From NCBI GenBank assembly GCA_958496175.1, contig OY292275.1, positions 38,393,701-38,457,700 on the forward strand: a stretch of 64,000 nucleotides of DNA. The letters run 5' to 3'. This document shows, piece after piece, positions 12,185 to 24,264 of the stretch. Under the pieces are notes generated by a model. That model saw nothing but the letters and a program-made list of their open reading frames with translations, did not search any database and had not been told where the DNA came from. A program made the translations under genes and the position numbers. This DNA is from Sisyra terminalis. Taxonomy: Eukaryota; Arthropoda; Insecta; Neuroptera; Sisyridae. Positions within the stretch are counted from its first letter, which is position 1; each line of letters starts with the position of its first letter.

Positions 12185-12350
12185 GTGTTGGTGACCGAGT
12201 GGTATAGGTGTCTGTTCCAAAACTAGTAGGTTTTGGGTTCGATCCTCGTATCGAGCAAGTTTTTGATATTTCTCGATTGCAGATTTTTATTAACTCTAGA
12301 ATCGCTAAAAACCTTAGTAGTTATAATGAATAAAATTAAAAAAAAATAAC
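12185..12350 (+). repeat. tRNA-derived SINE, copy 2 (best preserved)
   Basis: The A-box region TGACCGAGTGGTATAGGTG (12192 on) and an intact B box GGTTCGATCC (12237-12246) followed by TCGTATCGAGC give a recognisable tRNA-like head. The body ttctcgattgcagattttta and tail CTAGAATCGCTAAAAACCTT follow, then an A-rich end. The anticodon region is not tRNA-like and the acceptor stem does not close, so this is a SINE and not a tRNA gene. Confidence 0.85.
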
Positions 12351-14480
12351 TTTAACATGAAATAGACATTTTTAAAAGATTTAATAAAAAGGTAGCAAGT
12401 ATATGAAATATTTATATAGTGTATATTTATATATTTGTTATATAGTATTATTAATACATTTCATTTGTATTAACTGTATTATATATTGAAAATATTTAAA
12501 TAATTTTCACATTCATTTCTTATCTTTCTAAGAGGTATTAAAACTTTTTATTAGAAACCATATTTTTTAAATTATTACTAATAATTGATTTATAATTTTT
12601 TAGCCACAAGTTATTTTATTTACTTCGTTCTGTTGAAGTTTTTTTATTACTTAAGTAAGTCTACTTTCAATAAAAATCATTTGGGGGGAAAATACAACTA
12701 ATTTTTATTCATATCCTAAAAATAAATATTTTGAAAATTTTCAGTTACTAATATGTCGGTATATCATTCGTCAAATAATTTTTTTCATATTTTAGACACA
12801 ATTTATGATAATTGATGCATCGTTGATTCTTTAAAGTAGAAAAGTTTCTTAAAGCTTCAAAAGTTTGAAGTTAATTAACCGAAAATTAAGGTTTTTATAA
12901 ATGTTGAACCATTTGTTTAACTTAATTGTTTAACCAATTTTGTCCTTTTATTTAAACTTAATTTAAATCTATATCTATTGAAGTAGGAGTAGAACGATCA
13001 CTTCTTTTTTTTTAATTTTTTAATGATAGTATCTATCTATTAAATGCCTGTTAATCAACTTAAAAAAATGCATTATTCGTTTAGTTTTGAAATTATAAAC
13101 TAGGTGTCATAATGCACACAATTAAACATACGATATGTAGAGTCTTCAAGCAATGATACCCTATCACTAATTCAGTGTTTTTTGAAGTGTAGATATTATA
13201 TTGCAATTCTAATTATATTCAATTATATCACTAATTATATTCATTTTTATTAATGAATAAACAGTAAACAAATATGTCATTCCTATAATAAGTTAATTTT
13301 GATATTTAATTGATGAGAAGAACTAATGTGAGTAAAATATTTTTAAATCAAACACTTATTCACTTATTCAAACGCTGTTAACTGATTTAAGATATTTTAA
13401 AAATTGCTTTTGTCAAGTAAGAATAGTTCAAGTATCGAAAGTATGCATTATTCATGTACTATTCTACACAAAATTAAAATAGAGTGGCGACAAAGAATTT
13501 AGTCTTGTTCAATTACTCATTTGCCAAGTTTACATCGATGGCTATTTTTAAACTTATTTTTAGTAGCAAGAGAAAGTCATGTAAAATTTAAAACTAACCA
13601 AATTCTTGGTATAAAATATTCTTACCGCATTAAATATATTTGTGAGATTCAATTTTTTCAATAATAATTTTATAAATTTGTTTAATATTTTCAGGCGTAA
13701 TGAATGTGATTTGGTATAATATTAGGTGCATTTGTTTAAATTTGTCTTTTTAATACATTGGGTTCTCTTATAATCAAGCAAATGAAATAAATTTATATAA
13801 CTTAACAAATCTAATGAGGTCATATGGACGTTGACACCTGATAGCTTCGTAAATAATTTCACATTTTAATATATACACAATAAAATTATACATTTGAAAT
13901 GATCTTAATAATTTGACAAGCTACAATTTGATTTTACAACGGTATTCTACTGATTTAAGAATTCAATTGATTATGCACATATAATTTTCGGTCCGACATT
14001 TTTATTTTCTTTTGACCTTCTATGTATGTATGTTAATTAATAGCGAACATGAATTTAACTTGGATGGAATTGAAACTAGATGGTTTAAATTGATTTATTA
14101 TTAAGTTTAAAAAAATTATCTAATCTATATTTTCCGTATCTTTTCTCTAGTTTGAATCATTTAATAACCTTGATTTTATTTGTTATATTTTTTCGTACCT
14201 ATTAAAGGAAAAATTGCCTGTCAGCAAAACATCAGTTTAATTGCGCAAAATAGCACGACTTATGCGCCTCTGTATGACATTCCGGTATTTATTTTTAGTG
14301 AGAAACTAAAGGTGGAAATCTATGAAGTTTTTGTAATAATATCGATGTGGTTTTTGCGTTGACGGGATATGGTGTGATATTCTTTTTTCATCTGATAATA
14401 AAATGTATTTTATTAAAAATTGTACATCAATAGCGTCATGGATATGTATAAAACAGGATGTTGTCATCTTGATATCTGTA
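12351..14480. other. AT-rich intron, nothing recognised
   Basis: Roughly 2.1 kb of AT-rich sequence. No exon-like segment, RNA gene or clear repeat was seen on either strand. Confidence 0.45.
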
Positions 14481-14499
14481 AGCGCGTCAGGAAAAGAGT

Positions 14500-14770
14500 T
14501 TTGAGGGTGTTACACTGAGTGGGGTGGCAGTGCCGTCGTTTCCGACATTCAGCTCATGAAAATCAATGTTTATGTGTGTGTGCTAACACACTTCCCTATT
14601 ATTGATTTGTAAATGTACACTCCACTTCATCTGTGTCCAGGGTGCACAGTACCCCCAGATAAACACCTACCACTGCCTACTCAATTTTCTCCATCTATCG
14701 TCTTTTGTCACCCCACGCTATTTCCATTGCGTCGTATCCTGTCCCAGTCGCTAACTTAACAAAGCTTACC
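14500..14770. promoter_or_regulatory. GC-richer patch, possible regulatory DNA
   Basis: Base composition shifts to near balance (ggggtggcagtgccgtcg, cagggtgcacagtaccccc, gtcgtatcctgtcccagtcg) with no open frame of note and no donor. It resembles the other GC-richer patches of the intron. The function is unknown. Confidence 0.2.
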
Positions 14771-14994
14771 ATTATAAATTTGCGTATTATACGCAATATT
14801 ACGTAACGCAGATTCTTAAATGTTTTCAAAGTTATATCATTACATTTCTACAGAGATCTACTCCACAAAAACCCATTCGTTATAGACTTTTAAAATTCAA
14901 CATTTTTGCGATTCCATTTTTGTAGTAATTTTTTTTTTTGTATTTTAATACTTAAAAAATGTATTTTAAATTTAATTATCTCAATTAAAAAATA

Positions 14995-16311
14995 GGTAAT
15001 TTTATCACATAGATGCTTTTCTCAAAAAAAATTGTAGATAGGTACATAAAATTAGTATTGAAATGTTCAGAACACTTAATAACACAATATTCCGGTGGCG
15101 GAAATGTAACTTTCTTTACAGTTTTTCCAAAAAAAGCCAAAAAAATGCATAACAATAGACTTTAATAGACGTCAATGCAATTATTAAACTCATTTACTTA
15201 CAAGTACGCATGTGCATTAGAACAAGCAGATATCTATTTGAACCATATTTGAAATAGCCCGGCAATATCTATATGAAACTGTTAATTGAGAAATATTGAA
15301 AATATGGTTGCTTTTGATTCTTGTTGGTATGATTTTGATTCGATTTTCGCGAATAAATTGGGCCATAATGGTTCTGATCCACGCTGTCGTGGTTGATCCA
15401 GGGGAATTTATTCGATATTTGGTAGTTAATTCACTAAAACATCTCCTAATTTCACCTTTAGTGCTAAATTTTATTAGGGTCGATTTATTCGCGAATTGAA
15501 TTAAAAACAAAATAGAAAATGGGACGTTGTCATACAGTTATTTGTATGTGAAATTATCAAGTAGTAAAAATTGTATACTTAAAAGAAATTCTACTTAATA
15601 TTTAAAATTAGTCCATGGTTTATATTTTTAATAGATAGGTTTATATTTTTATAGATTTAATTTTTAATTCGCTGTTTACTATATAAACAGAAAACAATTC
15701 ATTTAGATTCGTTAACATAATATAAAAGACTGATACGTATATCGAGGTGAACGTTGCGAATTTTTTTCAAAAGAAGCTTTTAGTTTTGAGTACAACTCGA
15801 CTGAAATTCACCATAATAGATAATTATGTGATATTATGGCATTCAGGTATTACCATGAAAAATTTAACACGTTTAACTTTTAGACTTGTCATTTCATATA
15901 TTTTATTTGGCATAGTTTAACTATACACCGGCAAATTTGCCAACGTCTCATTCTCTATTTTGTTTTTAATTCAATTCGCGAATATATCGATTAAAATTAC
16001 ATCTTTTTACATTATTTAACTTGAAACTATCCCGGGCGCTTTTTCAAACTAGATTTATATTCATCCTTCTTATCATTTTTTGCATCTCTTGGTTTTAATT
16101 GGTTCTAATGCACATGCGTGCTTGTAAATAAATGAGCTTAATAATTACTTTGACGTCTATTAAAGTCTACTATTATGCATTTTTTTTGACATTTTTTGGA
16201 AAAACTGAAAGAAAGTTACATTTCCGCCACCGGAATATCGCATTTTTAAGGGTTCTGAACATTTGAATACTAATTTTATGTACCTTAAAACCCCTGTATG
16301 ACAAAATTACC
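14995..16311. mobile_element. Foldback/MITE-like element with long imperfect inverted arms
   Basis: The ends are GGTAATTTTATC and, inverted, GGTAATTTTGTCAT. The arms are complementary over hundreds of bases with indels. Examples are ggtggcggaaatgtaacttt at 15093 against its complement near 16215-16235, agacgtcaatgcaattatta, acgcatgtgcattaga, and gcgaattgaattaaaaacaa at 15492 against about 15975. A direct repeat aaaaaata lies at both outer edges (14987-14994 and 16312-16319), consistent with an 8-bp target duplication, though the sequence is simple. The left arm has an extra segment at about 15300-15480. Short frames inside are not recognised, so it is non-autonomous. Confidence 0.75.
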
Positions 16312-16410
16312 AAAAAATAAACTTAAATAAATGGTTAACTTTAAATTTAATTATCTCAATTAAAAAATAAACTAAAATAAATGGCTAAAACTTTTGTCAG
16401 ATTTTTAGGT
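16312..16410 (+). repeat. Local tandem duplication next to the foldback element
   Basis: The segment aaaaaataaacttaaataaa at 16312 recurs at about 16364 with few changes, separated by aaatttaattatctcaatt. That linker also lies left of the element at 14968-14986. The right flank therefore carries a duplicated copy of the target region, about 52 bases per unit. Confidence 0.55.
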
Positions 16411-17139
16411 CAATAAAAAAAAAGAATAGTTTATCCATCTTTTCAATGAAATTATAAGTATCTCTTTAACTTGTTGAATGTTTTCCATTTAATTTTTAAG
16501 TGCTAGTTTTTTACAATATCGCCACTTGTTAATAAGCGTTAATTATTATTCATTACTTTTTGAAGCATGTAAACATTTGTTTCAATTTTATAAGTATAGA
16601 AAAAAAATCGGAAGATGTTGGAGGAAAGTATACGTACAGTATACAAAATTTGCTCGTAATAATGACTGTGATGTGTGTGAATGGTGTGGAAACCTAATTA
16701 TTGATTAAACCACCGTCTGACGTCTTCATGATAACGTTACATTCTGGAAGTGACGCTGATTCGTTGTCGTTACATGCGATGCTATTTATATTTTTAGACA
16801 TGGTTGTTTGAGCTTTGAGATCACAAAGTTTTTCTCGAGTGTACATGGGGAAAAACGTTTACATTATCTATGTATATGACGAGCTTGTAAATTATGAATA
16901 TCAGAACCGAACCATTTTTTTATATTTCCTTTTTTTTATGAATCTAAAGAAAACTCATACGAGTTCATTTAATTGCTTGAACGGTTTATAAATTTTTAAT
17001 TAGACTTATAACTAAGTTATTGTTAAAGCGATAAAATAATAATTAGAATGGTTATTAACACTATAGTAGGTATTGTGAAAGGGTGGTAAGTTCTCCACGG
17101 GGGCTATCAGGTTACTCTGTGCTAGAATAAGCTATACTA

Positions 17140-17400
17140 ACAGTAGTCATGCTCACTTGAGCTGCGTCGCGGCGCGTCGTAACCTCGACCGACGTCGCCA
17201 CAACCTCGTCACATTCCTCTCTCACTCCTTCTTTTGTCCGCTGATATATTTACATTCTTGTTTGGGGCTAACAACAACTTCCACATTACGTTTTCAATAT
17301 AGGTCGACAAGTTGGAGCCACCCTTTTCGGTTACCTACTGGTCACAACAGATTACAGTGATACCAACGTCCTGACAAAGCAACTACAGTTATTCCTAGGG
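17140..17400. promoter_or_regulatory. CpG-rich patch, possible promoter
   Basis: Dense CpG (gctgcgtcgcggcgcgtcgt, cctcgaccgacgtcgccac) within about 100 bases, then a pyrimidine-rich stretch. This stands out strongly from the AT-rich surroundings. No coding exon was recognised. It could be the promoter or first noncoding exon of a tlk transcript. Confidence 0.3.
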
Positions 17401-17739
17401 GAAGAATATTTCAATATTTACAGATTTATATAACGATCATCTGTTTGAAAACTTTTCTTGATTAGAATTGAAACTATTTTAACAGCGGAATATTACTATT
17501 AATATTCTATTTTTATTTTTTGCTGAACTTTTTAGATATGTAGTCGCTTTTTTAGAATGAATTTTAATAAAAAAAAGTATTAAAAAGTATTCATTCTATT
17601 CTAAGCAATTTATAAGACGGGTATGTTGACAATATCTGGAAAATCTCTTTCGTTCCTTCCATGTTTAGACGTATAAAAATATATTTTAAATATATGTGTA
17701 TATAAATATATTCAACATTTAGGGGTGGAAACCGCTGTT

Positions 17740-18450
17740 GCCACTTTTTCTATAGTTCACATCGTTCGCGTACTCACATTGTCAATATTCTGAGGCTGCC
17801 ATTTTCACTATTAATCTTGCCTTCTCTTTCATGGCTATTTCCGTACAGGGTTGGTTTTCATTACGCTTTCGTCTTGTTTGTTTGAATACTGATTTCACAG
17901 GTTGTGTACTTCTGTGAAAACGCCTAGTGTCTGAACTTCTTCATCTAACAGAAGTACGAACATTGTAAATTTCAAGAAAATGAACTTCGGTAAATGTTCA
18001 TTGAAACGGTTGTAGAAAATCCTGTGAAGCTTTGGATGACGGTGCTGAACTTTGTAATAAATAATTAGAAGTTGTGTTGAATTGAAATAAAATGGTGTAT
18101 TTTGGTGGCTAAGTAAACTGGCAGTGGTGAGTGTTACGTACTGCATTCTGGCGTCATTGATCCACTGCTGGTGCTGGGGGTGGCTCATTCTGCCACCAAA
18201 ATGCGAGGGTGGGTTATGCTCAGCAATGTTCGTCACTATCGTGTGTTCATATAAAGCCTGTTCGTCAGTAACTGTGCTGTGTATGTTCTACCTCCTCCAT
18301 CTCCTTGTCTGATTCTCTAAAAGCTGAGCTTACTGCGAAAAATGTCCGTCTGTTTGGTGTGTTAGTCTGTTCCGCTGTTCGTCCAGCACCCATCACCATT
18401 GTCGCCACCCTCTTTGTACCAATTCACCTCTTGCTGCATCAGCCTCTGCA
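17740..18450. promoter_or_regulatory. GC-richer, C/T-rich patch, possible regulatory DNA
   Basis: About 700 bases of more balanced composition, with pyrimidine-rich runs and short frames on both strands (62 and 113 codons) that overlap and resemble nothing known. cagtggtgagtg near 18121 could serve as a donor, but no matching acceptor or start is evident. Confidence 0.2.
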
Positions 18451-19850
18451 TATTATGTGAAAATACAGCCCCCTATATTACATACTTTGTACCAACGTCT
18501 ACAATCATATTGATTTCATCACCGTAGTCGGCGTTCTTATAGACGTCCTCGGTCTTATTTTGTTAAAAGATTTCATGTCTGTTAAGTACGTTTTCTATTT
18601 GCTCTTTAAAAACTTTCATCTAGACATAGGTAATACATTAATTACTGATTGTAAAAGCTTATTCCCTTATTCTATCATAGGTGCTTCCTTTCAAGATAAT
18701 TGTCTTCTCGATTTTTTTTTTTCAAACCTAATCATTTACTGAAAATCACTGATCCATTCATATTAAATCTCTTCCATATTCTTTTCGATTCTGAACTGAG
18801 TAGTGATACTTGTTACTAAAGTGTAGCAGAAGCCATCAGAACAGTAGTGAAATTTGATATTCCAGGGAGGGGGCAAATCGAAATTTGACTTGTCCAAATT
18901 TTTGAGTTAACTGTATAATTGTATTCAGTAGCTCCTTCAAAGTATGTTTATGTTAGGAGGGCATAAGAATTTTAGAAAGTCTTAGGTGGGATGTAGTTCA
19001 CAAAATATTGGGTAATACTGTTGTAAACGAAATACAATAAATTGATTATATTAATGAATTAATCAAGCAAGCATCGTTTTTGTACTCAAAAGTATAAATA
19101 CATGGCTTTGTTCATGGTTTCTTTCGTTTAAAATTCGAAATGCCACTAAATGAGTTTATCAGTAAATACATACAAATTGTTATCACTCCGTAGTCCTTCA
19201 AATATTTCTTTTAACAAACCATGTAAATTAGCATTGTTCATTTTTAACGACAGTCATATAATTAAAATATAACTTAATAAGCATGGTTATAATCATATTG
19301 GCAAATATGTAGATACATATGTTTTTTGGATGTTATATGATACAAGAAACTCAACTTTATCTCCCAGTTTGTTTACCATTGAGGAGAAATATTGAAATTA
19401 TTAACGCAAGGGTTGTAATATTCTTTGATGTAGTTAAATCTGAAACTACATTAACAAAAAATGGCCAAATAGAGCATGATTTACAGACCCCACTTAAATG
19501 GGCTACATATAAGCTAATAAACAACTTTATTCCTTCTGGGGTTAAATAAATCTAAACCAAATTTATCAAAATAATTTCAATTTCTTAAATCTGCTATTTA
19601 CGTCGTTTTGTTATTTAAATTATTTTTTAAATCTGCTATTTAAAATAGTATTAAGATCATATTAATTTATGGCATGTATTATTGTAATGCACAATTTTAA
19701 TGGGGATTCACCAAAATATATAAACAAAAGCTTCTAGTAATACTAGGACTTTCAATAACTTTTTTTTGCTTTGTTTGCTAATGCTTTGTTTCATAAAAAT
19801 GTGATACAAAAAAAGCATTCAAGTATTGCCTATTAGGCACTACTTTTCTT
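18451..19850. other. AT-rich intron, nothing firm
   Basis: AT-rich sequence. A pair cagtagtg near 18832 and aatactg near 19015 could be ends of a small hAT-like element, but no target duplication supports it. A 76-codon frame at 19319-19549 is unlike any family I know. Confidence 0.35.
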
Positions 19851-19854
19851 CATC

Positions 19855-20435
19855 TTTCTTAAAAATGGTACATATTTTAAGATTATCCAAGAATCGAACC
19901 ATTTTTGTATCTTCATAAAAACTGAAGTGCTGTTTAGCTAGGTCATGTGCCATCGAACGGAATAAGTGATAACCGGAAGGAGCTATGTCTAGGGAATATA
20001 GCCGTTGGAGCAGAACCTGCTATTTAAGCTTTCTAAGTTCTTGTCCGGGTTTGCTACATGTGGCCTTAAGTTATCCTATAACAAAATCACATTGACGTGT
20101 CTCTACTTGTATAGAAGCTATTTATTCTTTGGAACTCGACTCAAACGAATCAATTGCACTCGATAGTGATTCTCCGTGATAATTTTCTTCGGTTTGAAAA
20201 GCTCACAATAAATGATACACGCCAAATGAACAGTAGAAGTTTGAAACTGTGGAACCTTGGCTTTGCATACGATTTTAATGCTGCTTGGCTGTGCTTTCAT
20301 CCCCAGTTACAGTCCGATGCAAAAAACCTTTCTTTTTATGTCGTTAAAGCAGCAGTTTACAGATGAGAAAACACTAATCTACGGCACCCAAACCCGTTGC
20401 TTTTGGATCATTGCTTATTGCTTTCAAACGTTTCG
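19855..20435 (-). pseudogene. mariner-family transposase remnant
   Basis: On the minus strand, pieces of a mariner transposase appear in the right order with frameshifts and stops. They are a RLKA..DPKATGLG-like segment near 20420, KGFLHRTVTGDES near 20320, IIYCELFKPKKIITE and YRVQLIRLSR near 20210-20140, DNLRPHVANP near 20060, a segment corresponding to YSPDLAPSDYHLFRSMAH near 19970, and KWFDSWI near 19890. Mariner transposases run HRIVTGDEKW, YYELLKPNETIT..RY..QL.RL.R, HDNARPHVA, SPDLAPSDYHLF, so this is a middle-to-C-terminal remnant. The catalytic Asp of the TGDE motif survives. It is clearly dead. Termini were not found. Confidence 0.85.
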
Positions 20436-21043
20436 AAACTATTGTATTATCTATTTGTAATGATTTTGAAAGTTAGGCTAACTTGCCTAACATGAATCTT
20501 AGTTTCATTATTACTCCGATTCTTTGCCTTTAAAACTTTTTCGGTGAGAAAATTGTTGTTGGCTTCTATATGTTTCTAGCATAGCATGTTATCCATAAGG
20601 GTTAACAAAAATTCTGTCAACTTCAAGTCACCGATTTCTTCTTAAGGTTGTTTAAAAGTGCGATAGGGAATTAGGAGAATAATGGGAATTTTCTAGCTTA
20701 TAAGTAGACATTGTAGATATTTCTACCAAGCTTTTAAACACTCTGAATTTTGATGCGATTTTCTATCTTTACGTTGAAATATTTTGCTTAGAAACCCCCA
20801 AATATTGATGATTTTGGTATTAATAGATACGGAATATTTCAAAGAAATGGATCGCAATTTTTTCAAAAAAGTTAATTTCTACGAAAAGAGCTATCGTGAG
20901 TTGATTGTGATCACGCATAACTTTCTCCATTTATCTTGTGTTAAACGGCTCAAAATTACGCAACTTTACGATTTTTTTACTCCGTTAGTAAACCCCAAAT
21001 CTTCTTAAAATTTTAAAGATACCAAACAGTAGACTATCTAGAG

Positions 21044-21493
21044 CAGTGATTCCCAACATAGAGTGCAGGCCCCACCAGTGGCCACCAGGGGCATGATAAT
21101 ATTTTGGTGGGTCATGGTCAGGACGTGCATCTTTCGGCTGATTATACCAAAAACCATGGGGTAATTCGAGACTGAATTATTGACAGTGAATTGTTTTTCA
21201 TTCATCTCAAAATAATGTTTCATTCAAATATTTGATATTTCTGCATTTCAGTTCTCTATTATATGTTTGGAAACTTTATTTATTTAACTGTTCTTTCATT
21301 TTTTATTTTTCTCTTTCATTGATGACTTATTCTTCGGAAGCTGATTTAGATTCCAAGTTAATAGCCTTTTAAGCTTCCTTCAGATGAATAACCGTAAAAT
21401 TTTGAATAACAAAATTTAAATATCACAAGAAGGGCATCAGGATTTTATAAATTCCTAGGTGGGGCACAGCCTAAAATCGGTTGGGAACCACTG
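21044..21493. mobile_element. Non-autonomous hAT element with perfect 8-bp target duplication
   Basis: It begins CAGTGATTCCCAAC and ends GTTGGGAACCACTG, typical hAT terminal inverted repeats. Both sides are flanked by the same eight bases ATCTAGAG (21036-21043 and 21494-21501). At 450 bp it is too short for a transposase. The 61-codon frame inside is not recognised. Confidence 0.92.
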
Positions 21494-21501
21494 ATCTAGA
21501 G

Positions 21502-22540
21502 TATTAATTTTTTTCGTTTTCGAGTTTTTCGTTACTAGTGATTTTCTTCTAAATAAGCTTAGTAAAAATTGTAATAAAATTCCTTGTAAATAATAAAGTA
21601 GTCTACTTAGCACAAAATTCAACATTTTTATAAACAAGAAAAATTAATGGTTTACATAGCAGGGAACCTAACGTACAGTTTACAGTTTAAATGCAGCTTA
21701 CTGGCAGTATTTCCTTTTGGATACGGAATTACATGCTAGTAGATTTAGAAATACCATTTGTTACGAAATAAGGAAAACTAATTTCAGGTTCTAATTTCTG
21801 CCGTTCCTGATGCTAATTTACTTTAATTGCCTTAATGAAAGTTTAGCTCACAGCTTCGAAGATTGGCTTGCTACCAATGAAAATGAAATTAAAATCCTAC
21901 GAATAGTTCTGGAGGTTTCTTCCTATTTCTAAATTTACTGATAGTATCTTTTTCCAAATATATATAGACTAGTTTTGAAGAAAAAAAAAAGTATACAATT
22001 TAGGAGACCTATTTAGATCGTTTTATATAGTTGGAAATTGTAGCAATAGATAAGGCTTGTAAAATTTTTAAGACGACATCATTAAAATTTATAAATCGGG
22101 TGTAAAAAGTTTCATTGTATTTTGTATGTAGTACAAAGATTTAAAGTGGATGGGATTAGATGAATAGTTAAAATAACTTTTTGAAAACTTAATTCAGTTT
22201 TGTATTTGAAAGAAACCGGGCCAAGTTTTTAAAAGAAATAAAGTGGAACTTGTTTAGTTTTTACATTAGTGTAACATCAATATAAACGCCCCCCAAGTTA
22301 TGAATGGCAACGCGCTCTGCTAGTTATGCAAATTGAGCGTGTTCGTCGGTTTTTACTCGAAACATATTCGTTTTCGCTTGTATTAAGTACTTATACATGT
22401 CCCATGGGTATTTTTAGTTTTTCGAGTTTCACAAAGCATTTTATTTTTAAATTTATATTTAGAAATTGGTCTGTGAAAACGTAAATAATGTAAACGGATG
22501 CAGCAATTATATAGCGAAATATTGAATGTTTCGCACGTAA
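21502..22540. other. AT-rich intron, nothing recognised
   Basis: About 1 kb of AT-rich sequence with short homopolymer runs. Composition rises towards the CpG patch that follows. Confidence 0.45.
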
Positions 22541-22544
22541 CGTA

Positions 22545-22810
22545 TGATTCGACGGTAGTGAAAACGTGCGCGTAACTATTCGACGGCGTGCGAAGCTTTA
22601 AAGCAGCTCCGAGCAGTTGTAAGCGTCGCGCTATTGTGGCGCTTCAACAGACAGGCACACTCGTGACCCTGATTTACTACGGCTGTCGTTCCGAATCCCG
22701 ACGTTGTCCGACCACCGGCGTCGCGGCGTCCGCCCCTCATCTAGCATCCCTTACGATTACGTTACTCACATACTGTGAGCGCGTTCCGACAATGAACTCG
22801 TTTCCACATC
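22545..22810. promoter_or_regulatory. CpG-rich patch, possible promoter
   Basis: Many CpGs in about 260 bases (gacggtagtgaaaacgtgcg, cgacggcgtgcgaagc, gaccaccggcgtcgcggcg). A 79-codon frame on + covers it but is unlike known proteins and has no donor. It may be a promoter or noncoding first exon for a tlk transcript. Confidence 0.3.
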
Positions 22811-23188
22811 GGGGATTATGTTTGTAAACTCTTCATTAACACTTCCGTATAATTGATTTGTATAAATATGCGAAAAATGATTCGATTTTTAAAATTCTTT
22901 TTTGCATTTTAAAATTAAGCTCTTACTCCCTTATTCTGTAAGCATTATTTTTACGAAAATTTTTGATTCAAATTTTGAAAAAAAAAAATTCAACATCCGT
23001 GAATCCATATTTTGGTTTGGTATACTTTAGGGTATCTTGTAGGTATACTTCGAAATTTGGTTACAATTGACTGCCAATGAACCAAAACGCGAATTTCCTT
23101 GTACGCAAATTTTGACGATTTAGAATAATGTTTCTTAACGGTTTCAGAGAATCTTTTTTTTAAATCTTTATTTAAGATGTCTAATAAG

Positions 23189-23849
23189 TAGTGTCCGACA
23201 GAAACTAGTTTTTACGGCCGAAACCGAAAACGAATTTCGGCATCAGTTTCAGTTTCGTGCGAAACCTAAACTTTTGTATAAGGTCATGTTTTTGTAGAAA
23301 AAAAAATTAATCATAATTAGTCAGTCTTTACTTTTAAATCTTATAGTTATTCATTAATCACAATCATTTAGTTTCTAATATTTGAGCTAATCATTATTAT
23401 TACATATTATTATCATTTCTAATTTCAAATAAATTATTTATGTTGAAATAAGGGGTTGATTTGAAAGAAATGCACTTAATATTTCTTTTTAATATTAATT
23501 ACGAAAAATATAAAATAATAAAAAGTTTCAAACAAAATTACTTTTTACCTAATATGTTTAGGTACACAAATTAGAAAGTACTCTTTCTTATATCTTAAAA
23601 ACAAAATAATTTCTGCTAAACTTTGATCAGTTTTCTTACGGACTGAAAAAAAAATATTTAAGATAATATTAAACAAAATTTTAATGAACTGATAGTTATC
23701 AGTATTCATAATCGAAGAATCAAACAATAAGTAGAAAAAAAAATTTTAATATTTTAATCTCACGAATTGCGTTTCGGTTTCGGTCGATTACGGTTTGATG
23801 ACAGCCGAAACTAGGCCGAAACCGAAACCGAAAGTTCGGTCGAACACTA
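23189..23849. mobile_element. hAT-type non-autonomous element, copy A
   Basis: The left end TAGTGTCCGAC and right end GTCGAACACTA (inverted TAGTGTTCGAC) are followed inward by runs of cgaaaccgaaa/ttcggtttcgg. The flanks ctaataag (23181-23188) and gtaataag (23850-23857) match in 7 of 8 positions, as expected of a hAT target duplication. The inside is AT-rich and matches the copy at 31362-32516. At 661 bp it has no transposase. Confidence 0.85.
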
Positions 23850-23933
23850 GTAATAAGTGTTGTTAATTTTTATTAACAATGAGATTTCAAAGTATGAGCC
23901 AATTTTAATAAATAGAATATTGTCAGCTTAAAG

Positions 23934-24256
23934 CAAGGGAAAGCAAACAGTCGATCACGAACAGGTTGACAGTCGATTATAGGCATTTTAAATAATTTTT
24001 GGGTATATTTCAAATCTTGTAATTGAAAATGTGTTCTAAAAATTTAACAAACAGTGAAACTTGATTTAAAATTAAACACGTATCTATTTTTATAACGATA
24101 TTACCGATTCCTAAATAGTGCTTCTAATACTCCCTTCAACTCATTTTCTCTTTAAATTTGTATTTATTTTCAAATTAACTCATTTTTCGAAATCGATCAT
24201 GTATAAATAAGAAAAATAATTGTCGGTCATACCAATATTAAGTTTGCCCACCCCTG
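23934..24256. mobile_element. Non-autonomous hAT element
   Basis: It starts CAAGGGAAAGCAAAC and ends GTTTGCCCACCCCTG, close to the CAGGGGTGGGCAAAC terminus seen in many hAT families. The flanks are GCTTAAAG (23926-23933) and GCTTAGAG (24257-24264), 7 of 8 identical. At 323 bp it has no coding capacity. It lies only about 80 bp from the previous hAT element. Confidence 0.85.
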
Positions 24257-24264
24257 GCTTAGAG

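Noticed and set aside
15217..15510. 97-codon minus-strand frame as a transposase
   Set aside because: It lies within the arm of the foldback element, matches no transposase motif I know, and is partly mirrored by the other arm.
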